A stretch of DNA of 64,000 bases. It comes from Takakia lepidozioides. Taxonomy: Eukaryota; Streptophyta; Takakiopsida; Takakiales; Takakiaceae. Of this stretch, positions 56,001-64,000 are shown piece by piece. The translations under genes were made by a program, and so were the position numbers. Each line of letters opens with the position of its first letter. Positions within the stretch are counted from its first letter, which is position 1. Under the pieces are notes generated by a model. The model was given only the letters and a program-made list of their open reading frames with translations. It did no database searches and was not told where the DNA came from. The DNA lies in the NCBI GenBank assembly GCA_030704615.1, contig CM060733.1:35838001-35902000 (forward strand). Reading direction: 5' to 3'.

Positions 56001-58243
56001 CATACATTGAGCTTCAGCCTCAGCATACATAGCCGCATCTTTTGCAGCGTTTGCTGCTGCTCTTGCAAGGGTCATAGCTTCCTCAGCAGCTGCCGAAGCA
56101 ATGGCCTTCTCACTTGCTAACCAATTCTCTGTAACAACCATCAACTCAACCTGAACAGCCTGTCGTAGCATTTTCTGTTTCACCATAGGTGCCAATGGGA
56201 TGATGATTGGTGGCCTTTGCAGGCGAGCAGCATCTGAGAGCCTAACACTGCAGCACAAAAACAAATTGATGTCGAGATAAGTGAGAATCTACTGCCATCA
56301 GGTAGATTGGCTGCCTGGTACTTTCCACACAAGTCAGGCAAAATACAGTAGGCCTTAAGCCCCCAAGGGGACTCTCCCTTATCTCTCTTCTCCCCTTTCT
56401 AGACAGTTCCAGGTAGTGTCCCATCTCTAGCCAGTTTAGCCTCTACAGCAGCAGTGATGGAGCAGACATTGCATTTGGCGTCCACACCACCTCGTACATC
56501 AAGCACTCCAAGTCCTGTAACCCATATGTTGCCCATGGTGAATCTGAGCTGAATTTCCATGCCCAGATGAGTAGACCTAAAAACAACCGGATCCAGGAGG
56601 GTTCACAGTCTGTGGAGATTTGTCCCTTCAGGGTACACACTTGGAGGAAATGGTCCATGAATACTACCTCTCTCTCTCATCAGCACTGTGACAGGTGGGC
56701 AACATTATTTGTACCTCTGTTAAGCTAGAGGGCTAGAGCTGCAGTGTTGGAGCAATGTTGGTGTCAATGCAAGCACATGCATAGGAACTGGTAATTACTG
56801 ACAACCACATGTTGTAGCCGGCAATTCCAGGTTAAACTCTAAGGGCTGAAACACAGAAGTAGGTGCACAGCTTGTGCCCATGAGGGTACATCAGATGGAC
56901 ATCCCAGGGAGCAGTAAATAAGTAGGCGCTCTCACTCTTTACCTCTCCTAATCATCTTCCTGGATGTGGCAGAATCCTGCTGCAAAATAGGGGTGACGAT
57001 CAATAGTTACTGCTTGCCGTATTGAACTGCAGATTTCCCAGCAAATGACGCAGAGTTGGATAGGTAGCATTTAATATTGCGACATGGAACATCCAGAGAC
57101 ACACACACACAAACAGGCACACACAGACAGACAGACTTAGTCGGCCAAGGCTGACATTTTGATATTTTACACAAATAAGCCAAAGAGAAGTTCACAGTAG
57201 CAAGGATCTTACAATGAAAGCCTAAACTTTGTGCGGGGATTGAAAGTGCAGCCAGCTTCCAAGCCTCTTGATGCTGTACTGCCATGGCCATGAACTCCAC
57301 TGTGGAGAAGAATGTGTCTCTGCTCCTTCTTTACTTTAGCACCTACAAAAGCCATTGTCAATCGCATCTCTAAACCTTATCCATTTTGAGAGGACTGCCA
57401 GCCACATGCAAGCAAATTCATCGAATCTGACCTCACTTCTACCCCACCATCATTTCTATGTATCAAGACGCTCAGCAACAAAGCTTATTCCATGATGGAG
57501 TTGCAACCTACCAAGTGAACCATGGAAAGTGATGCAACTACGCAACGGGGTTCATTGAGAGCTTCCATTAGGATTAGCAATTTGACACAAACACGTAATA
57601 AGTGCAAACACGTAATATGTGCTTACTCACTGTCCATTGAAAAAGAGATATGGGAAATTAAGGTTTGGAGAGTATGTTCTTTAATGCAAGAGACAGTTGA
57701 ACTGATCCCCAATTTAGAAACTCCGAGGGGAGATAGACAGGGATAGACTTTGAAGCAGAAGAGACAACCGGGAGGAAGATATAGATAGGAAGTACGACAC
57801 GCTAAATGTTTACTCCAAACCAAACACTGGAAACAACATCAAAGGCAGGTCAGTCACACAAAACATATCATGGAATAGAGTGACCACTTACCATGAGGCG
57901 TAGGCACTTCAACTTGAATTGTTGAGCAACTGGCGGTGATCGAATGTTGATCTCTCTGGAGGTGTGTAGAGCTTCCACATGCAGAAGAACTTATGAATTT
58001 TCCACTGGGTAATGCACCCTTCCGACGGAAATGACATGAACCTAACTGTGAGTATTTGCTTCTACGACCTGCACTGAGGTCTTGCGAGCAAGCTTGAGAA
58101 TTGCAGGATGGACTCCTTTGTCTGTCATGAAAGGACTGAAATTGAGAGGAGGATAAGGGCTCAGAGTGGGAGGACGCAGCAAAGGAAGGGACTAAAATGC
58201 GGTTAACACATGGCATGTGTGACTGCAAAACTGCCATAGCCAC
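53047..58243 (-). CDS. SIG: Plastid RNA polymerase sigma-70 factor, 8 exons
   Basis: Nuclear-encoded promoter-recognition subunit of the plastid-encoded RNA polymerase. Exons: 58243-57892, 57342-57213, 56247-55775 (or 55779), 55314 (or 55357)-55001, 54735-54505, 53976-53836, 53690-53490, 53331-53047; about 708 or 721 residues. The Ser-rich, acid-poor N-terminus suits a chloroplast transit peptide. Exon 3 has the plant-sigma block [30 protein letters not shown] and an Ala-rich helix. Region 1.2 is [20 protein letters not shown]. Region 2 is [25 protein letters not shown], then [20 protein letters not shown]. Region 3 is [20 protein letters not shown]. Region 4 is [14 protein letters not shown] and [20 protein letters not shown]. 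Two phase-consistent ways exist to join exons 3 and 4: a strong donor with a weak acceptor, or a GTGGGT donor with a strong acceptor. Confidence 0.95.
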
Positions 58244-58960
58244 TAGATCGATCCCCCACCCTTATTCTCCCACTACCACCGACATAAGCATGCGATGACT
58301 TGAATGGAACAGGTCCCAAAACCACAACTACGTCCCTGATTCTCTGTCCCTCACTTTATTACTGGTGTCTACAAAACTACCAATGTGTGTGAAAGCCAAC
58401 CCGGCGAGTCATTGACACAGCTCCAAGCTACTCCTTCAAATCTCTGAAAAGAAAGAAGACAATGTAGTTCTTACTCTACGGAAAAACTTGAATCCAACAA
58501 CAAAAAGCCGGCGGAACGCTCCAGCCAGTGAGGAAGATAGTGAAGTTCACTGTCTGGCTGCATATTGGTGATCCCAGTAGCACCATATCTGTTTCTCTTC
58601 GGATCCCACGAGACAATTTCCTCGACGGTGGTGGACATCCAGAGCAGACACAAGAATTCTCGACGAAGCTGCTCTGCCCTCGCGCAGATTCCCTTCCATG
58701 AATTTGAAGCTCTCGCGATCTTCCTCTTCCCGAGACTATGTATTCTCGCACAGCCAAGCACCGGTCGCGAGGCCGGATCTCCACCGGCTATGGTCGGACC
58801 ACCGCCACAAGGAACCCTTCTCGACCGGTCTGTCCGGTCGCGGCCAGGATTCAGCGCTAAGCCCTAAACCCTAACTAAGGAAACGTGTATGTGCGAATTT
58901 GAACACACGATCATCTACTTCTGATTCCATCCAGGTAATCTGGGGTCGTGCGGGTAGGTC
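58244..58960. promoter_or_regulatory. Upstream region of the sigma-factor gene
   Basis: No coding exon recognised. It is GC-rich between 58560 and 58870 and contains a telo-box at 58866-58874. It probably holds the promoter and 5' untranslated region of the sigma gene. Confidence 0.5.
58866..58874 (+). promoter_or_regulatory. telo-box motif AAACCCTAA
   Basis: AAACCCTAA at 58866-58874. In land plants this motif is common in promoters of translation and cell-cycle genes. Whether it acts on the sigma-factor gene (start codon about 620 bp away) is inference. Confidence 0.4.
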
Positions 58961-60209
58961 GTTAACCCGAGCATAACTCAACCGGGTATATATCCACATA
59001 TATAACTCTTTCTTTTATTGTTTTATTTTGTATTTTTGGGGGGAAATGCAGGAAATAAATAAATAAATGCAGGAGGAAAATATGTAGGCCATGTTTCATT
59101 TCAAAACATTTCAGGCAGTAAGAAGATGGCATGACCAAGTGGAGGGGCACGTGGAAATGGAGGGGAAGGACACGTAGATGAGAGGGAAAAGGGAGGCTTG
59201 ACGAGTGGACAGGTGGGCCCACCTAGAGGTGACACCTGACACGGGAGACCATGTTTAATTTATGGAAGGAAGAAAATAGGCGCACCATTGGAACAGCCAC
59301 ACACAATAGTGGGGTGGGTTTATGTAGGGACACGTGGGGCTCTTTTGGAAGGCTCCGCCTCCCAAGGCTATATAAGGAGGTGCTCACCTTACTACTCATC
59401 CCCTTCCACAAAAAAAAAAAAAAAAAAAAAAAAACAAGACTTTAAATTCTAGTAATTGATAATATACTTAATTCAGTTAAACTATAATTTGATTTTGTCT
59501 GAGTGGTAATGGCCACATACCACCTCCGAAGTGGTGTCACAAAGGTGTCCACCTTCCTACTAGCCGGAAGGCACTAACCATTCGGCATGAAGGGAGACCA
59601 TATTTTAGGCCTCCTTCCGGAGGCGTAAAATATTATAGCTGCTATAATCAGCCTTACCAACTACATCCAAAATGACCAGCTTTAAAAATTCAAAGGAAAA
59701 AAAGATTTGAGCATAACAAGCACAAACTTATATCTATATGTCCTTCATTATATCATTGATTCATCCCTTGGTTATATATAGAATAACCATTTATTTATAT
59801 ACATATTAGTTTGAGGAAATGGGGTGGAAGTTTCGTACTAATCTATTGTGAGAAGAAAAAAATTATTTACCCTAACCCTTACCCTCATTTACCCTTTATT
59901 GCCTATGTCCTTTACCGAAGATAAATCAAATCCTCGTTTATCCTTACCTGTAGAATAAACAAGTCCACTGTCCCCTGTTCTGTAAATGTTTTTTAAGAAC
60001 CACAAAAAAAAAAAAAAAAAAGTGGACCTATTAGAATTTACACTTATCCAGAGGTAGATAATCTTTGAAATTTTAATTTACCCTACCAGGAGGGTAAGCA
60101 AAAATCTATTTACCCGCACAACACTGCTTAGAAGTTCAAACCTGGATAACATTCTGCTGCAAATGGTAATTGTATCTACTTGCCAATCGTGGATACTTCA
60201 AGTTTGTGA
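58961..60209. other. Repeat-rich intergenic region
   Basis: No gene recognised. It contains G-box cores CACGTG at 59148-59153 and 59331-59336, a TATATAA box at 59369-59375, an A25 tract at 59410-59434 and an A18 tract near 60003. The stretch 60050-60126 ends with the reverse complement of CAGTGTTGTGCGGGTAAATA, a hAT-like terminus whose left partner I could not find. Confidence 0.5.
59410..59434 (+). repeat. A25 tract
   Basis: Twenty-five consecutive A residues, 35 bp downstream of a TATATAA box. It could be the tail of a retroposed transcript inserted on the plus strand. Confidence 0.9.
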
Positions 60210-63200
60210 TCAGTTACTTGCATTTGGTGTGCCTCCAAGGTGGGAAAGGTCTTCTTGTCCCGCATTGCTAGCACAAGCAGACTTGAAAAACTGGAATCTC
60301 CGTCGCAGTCAGTGTGCTGTCAAAGTTGAATGCTGTTGCATGTGCATCAGCATATAATTGATTGAATTGTGGCTCTATCCAAGTGTCTAGCACTAAGTCA
60401 AAAGCTAACTGCCACCGAGGTCGATAAACTGACCCCATCTACTCGATATGGGCTGTCATTGCAATTGTCATCAATACCCTCTGCCAATGCCGATTTTTTT
60501 ACCTGCATTTTCGAATCTTCTTCTTGCTTGTCTATGCTCCCAGTCTCTATGAAACACGAACCATCTAATCCAGACACACTTGTTTCTGCAGTTGGAGTAG
60601 TTGCGTTACTTGAGATGTCAGTCTCTGGTGCAGATGGAGTGTGCTTGCTCAGAGACTGTCATCATAAACACAGAATAAGTTTGCACCCTGTTACGGAAAC
60701 TCTCAACGAAAAATCCAAAAGCACTCAATCAAAGCAGTCTACTCTGATACATGCCACATTAGTGACTGTGTGTCAGAATGGTTCCAGCAGACTCCATCTG
60801 AATCCTCTACTTGAAAGACCTATACATGGATTTCACCAGCTCTCTATTGAATGACAATTTCTCCTAAATCAGAGCAGACCCACACAATATTCTTGCATAG
60901 AGACCTCAAAGGGAGGCACTCTCTCAAGCCAACAATTCCTCGTGAATAGAGCACTTGTCTTGCCCATGAAATAAACTTGGTGGTTGACCTAGTAATTGCA
61001 TTGAGATCCAAAACAGCACTTATCACTTAAGGATGGCAGAATAGGTGGAGACAAACCTGATTTAAAGTGGCATCAATTTCAAGTTCTAATCGCCGCACAT
61101 CATCCAATGTGAGACCAAACCAATCATCAATCCAACCAAAGCACCGCCTGTGACTTTCCATGAATAATGCTCTTTCCCCCTGCACATATGACAATATATA
61201 ACACTGTCACTCCACTGTACTATCTCCAGCCGAAACAGCAGCTGAATTACGTGTAGCAGGTGCCAACCCCCTCTCTCATTTGAAAAGTATCTGGAGGGAG
61301 CATTTGAATCTTGAAGCCTGGTCCATTCCTGTCCCATAAGCTGTATGCGCATAAACTGAAGCCATAAAGTTGTCTCTCTCTCGCTCTCGCGTGGAAGGAA
61401 GTTACTTTCTGAACTTGTTTCCAGTCTGTGACATAGGCAAGGACTCTATTTCTTTGAAGCAAGACCATCCTGTAAACAGGCTGAAGTCCTTGGCACTACA
61501 CAGAAATTTAAACTCAGGGTGGGGAGCCTACCTTTGAACAGTACACAGATGCAGAGAGGAACAGGAGATTGTAATTGCCCAATATGCAGGCAGCCTGAAG
61601 ACAATACCCATTTTCTGATACAGTGGCCGGGTATTCTCATCAGAGAGTGACCCTCTTCAGGAATATCAAGAACATTGTTCCTGCACCTCTGTTCTCCAAC
61701 CTTGAAAATCTTGAGGCTGAGCCTAAGGCCCTACCCTGCTGGGGTCTAATTGCTGGGCAGCTCACACACACAGGATTGATGCTTGTGTGAAGGGTTTTCT
61801 AGAGGATATCTGGAAAGACCGAACTATGTAATTATACCAAGGTAAGTCCCACTACTGGAGTGAGCCCCACACAAAGGTAGTATCCTCTTGTTCCACCCAA
61901 ACTGGGCAAGGGGTGTATGGCCACAAGGCTGCGGCAAACAACGTCTCTCTCTCCCGAGTGAGTGCATTTCCTTTCCTGCCTAATAATGGCATGTCCGAGC
62001 TTCTTCTCATATTCCCAATAAAGCCCAAAAAAGATGCACATTTGGTGTTAGTGTGTAGAGAGAGAAACACAACGATTTCACCCTCAACTTGAGAAGCTTA
62101 CCCCCAGGACAGCCTGCTCCAGCCTGTAGCCAAAACCCCAATAGGGAGCATCCACAGTAACGAGCTTGTATGCTGTCATAATTGGGGAACATGTGTCCTG
62201 CACACATTGGTCAATCCATCATGGACTAGCAGTCAGGTGAGAAAATGGATCCTTAATCTTTTCAAATTTTCATGCCCCACTGTTGAGGGGTCTGATCCAA
62301 AGTGCAAGGTTTTAGCATCACTTTTTTCAATCAGACAGAGAAATAACAGATTAACCAATAAAAAAGTGAAGGAAAAGTATTACTAGTGATTCTGGATCAT
62401 TAGGATCTTGGGTTTCTAGGATGAATCTCTGGACCACTGTCGTGCTTCTTTACCCTGAAGATGCTTCATTCAAACGGGTCAGACCCTTACGTATTCTACA
62501 GAAAAACGCTGTTTGAGCTCACAATACCGTAATCAAAGCATTAGTTCCAAAAGCATGATGGCAGTCACCTTTCTGAGGTCATCAATACATGTATTAAAAT
62601 TGATTGAGATCACAGTCACCTACAAGGCCAGACCTTCAGGATGACAAGGCCTGGGGTAAGACCCTCTCACAGAGAATATGAACAAGCTCAAATCAGAACT
62701 GTCCAATAGAACTTGAGATATTTGGCATCCTGCAGTCATATAAAGGAGGTGCCCCTATAATCACACATGGGAGGTCTAACAAACAAATAACAGTGTCACT
62801 GTTCTTGATAGTACATCAGACACATAGCAGAGTAGTGAGCACAGACCTGCCATCCGGGTCTGAGAGGTCCACGTCCTGATTTCACCGAATGAAAATTTGT
62901 GAGGTCAACATTGGGACCACCAATGATATAGCTCCAGTAGTCTTTTGCACCTGTTGCTATATCCACGAAGTCCACCTTTCTTAATGCTAGGCCGTCGGCG
63001 TCCAAATTGTGTACCTGCAAGACACAGATTTGAGAGAAAAGAATAGACACAGTTTTGTTGCCCCTTGGGGCTCTGGTCGACTTTCTCAGCTAGTGCAAGG
63101 TTCTCTATTCAAGCGCTTGATTTACAATACTGCACCCATTCCTTGATCAAAATGTGAGGAGCGGGGGATGCATAAGAAAGAAAACTAAGGAAAAGTAATA

Positions 63201-63451
63201 CTGTCCTCATGTGTTCCCAAAATGCCAAGTAACAACAAAGTGCCCTATTGACAAGAGACCCATTGGCAAAGGCTCCAACACCAAGAGAGAAAAAATATGT
63301 TGGGACATGCAAAAGTAACAGGGATTGGAAACCTGGAGAGCTTTCTTCTAAAGCTGAACTTGGAGGGGAAGTTCACATGTACAGGTAATCACTCACATTA
63401 GGGCAGCAGCCATTATCAGCAACATGGAGAGTCTCAATCGTAAGCTTGAAC
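60210..63451 (-). CDS. Phosphatidylinositol transfer protein (PITP), 3' part of gene
   Basis: Class I PITPs move phosphatidylinositol and phosphatidylcholine between membranes. Exons in transcription order: 63451-63397, 63014-62847, 62197-62102, 61179-61057, 60655-60503, 60290-60210, all phase-consistent. They encode FKLTIETLH, VHNLDAD, KVDFVDIATGAKDYW, HSVKSGRGPLRPGW, then MTAYKLVTVDAPYWGFGYRLE and HRRCFGWIDDWFGLTLDDVR, in the exact order of animal and fungal PITPs (KTGRGPLGPNW, YKLVTV, WLDKW-LT-DDIR). After the canonical end there is an unusual Ser/Thr-rich tail of about 77 residues (SLSKHTPSAPETDISS...). The N-terminal exons lie right of 63451. I could not find them before the window edge, so the gene is partial here. 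Confidence 0.9.
61396..61952 (+). mobile_element. LINE family 1 fragment in a PITP intron
   Basis: Matches 5216-5765: CTGAACTTGTTTCCAGTC, the zinc-binding segment (TGTAATTGCCCAATATGCAG), then the 3' end ACTACTGGAGTGAGCCCCAC and TGTATGGCCACAAGGCTGC. It is antisense to the PITP gene, between its exons ending at 62102 and starting at 61179. Frames are broken. Confidence 0.85.
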
Positions 63452-64000
63452 CTGGTGAAGTATGGACACTACACACCACCCATGTCAACCACCCCTCAAT
63501 CTACCAGCAACAAATGACAAAGCCTAACCAAAGCCCCAGGTTGATTGTGGTGTCCAGTTTCTGTGCCACTTAAAAGGCCTCACCCGTTTCACAATGGCAT
63601 TGCGAAACTATAGTGTTCTCCCAAAGTTTCATTCAATATTCATGACATGATCAAGGCTGGTTTACATGTGGGCAAAGTAATAGTAACGACAAACCTTGAG
63701 CACTGGCAGGTGCAGAACAGATTGAGGAGGCCACCATGACATGCACAAAAACCAGGGAGCCCCAATCAGATACTTTAGCCACAGAAAAGCTTTACTCATA
63801 TACCAAACTTGAATTACCAGCAACAATGTGACATGGAGAAGCTCAACCATGCGGTTCGCTAGTTGTCAGTAAGCTTTGGTCCAGCAAGCTCCCGACTGAC
63901 TAAGGTCATCTCGACATATAGGTTACCGCCACTTTGGGCACCTAACAACAGTTTCACTCCAAAAATTTCTAAATGGGTAATCTTTGTAAAAAACACACTC
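63452..64000. other. Right edge, presumed PITP intron
   Basis: No exon could be assigned. A minus-strand block ending in TGCTCAAG|GTTTGT near 63697 has a usable donor, but its translation does not resemble PITP. Confidence 0.4.

Noticed and set aside
58941-60126. Complete hAT-like element spanning this block
   Set aside because: The right end is hAT-like, but the candidate left end (GTCGTGCGGGTAGG near 58944) matches weakly and no 8-bp target duplication is found.
63662-63850. Upstream PITP exon ending near 63697
   Set aside because: A donor-like AAG|GTTTGT exists, but the translation in the required phase does not resemble the PITP segment expected there.
1-64000. tRNA, rRNA or other structured RNA genes
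   Set aside because: I looked for tRNA B-box-like GGTTCGAATCC motifs with acceptor stems and saw none. A covariance-model scan would be needed to exclude small RNAs.

Overview
The window is nuclear DNA of a streptophyte (green plant lineage). It has spliced genes with GT-AG introns, a plastid-type sigma-70 factor gene with a Ser-rich N-terminus, CHASE-domain (cytokinin-receptor-type) hybrid histidine kinases, a degenerate PPR fragment, and plant-like Copia and LINE retroelements. Moderate GC, introns of about 200-900 bp and dense LINE debris would suit a bryophyte, lycophyte, fern or streptophyte alga. I cannot name the species. There are no operons, and every gene I recognise is spliced.

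Layout from left to right. Positions 1-5771 hold a LINE (family 1) interrupted by a Copia LTR element with matching 387-bp LTRs and a perfect 5-bp target duplication. Positions 5772-7520 are a head-to-tail train of 5'-truncated LINE copies (family 2), each ending in an (ATTTC)n tail. Positions 7528-12594 (-) are a decayed CHASE histidine-kinase copy. Positions 13.27-14.9 kb are LINE fragments. Positions 15709-23576 (-) are a complete RFWD3-like RING/WD40 E3 ligase gene in 15 exons, with LINE tails in several introns. Positions 23.9-28.5 kb (-) are an unidentified but splice-consistent multi-exon gene, with an antisense PPR relic in one intron. Positions 32.2-34.65 kb are two hAT-like elements sharing one 8-bp target. 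Positions 35.8-45.0 kb (+) are the apparently intact CHASE histidine-kinase gene in 15 exons. Positions 46.3-47.1 kb are a degraded duplicate of RFWD3 exons. Positions 47.4-48.8 kb are a pogo-like element carrying a piggyBac-like element and a hAT-like fragment. Positions 49.45-49.98 kb (-) are an Elongin-A-like exon with an internal 60-bp tandem duplication. Positions 53.0-58.2 kb (-) are the plastid sigma factor gene in 8 exons. Positions 58.2-60.2 kb are repeat-rich, with a promoter-like module and an A25 tract. From 60.2 kb to the right edge (-) is the 3' part of a phosphatidylinositol-transfer-protein gene.

The most notable architecture is an inverted duplication. The histidine-kinase gene and its upstream flank occur as two divergent arms (about 7.5-13.2 kb and 30.3-41 kb or beyond), with the RFWD3-like gene and the unidentified gene in the spacer. 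One arm keeps an open kinase gene. The other has a frameshift, a deletion across a splice donor, a damaged acceptor and LINE insertions. The genes serve separate cell functions (hormone-type phosphorelay, DNA-damage ubiquitin ligase, plastid transcription, Pol II elongation or ubiquitination, lipid transfer), so I infer no joint pathway.
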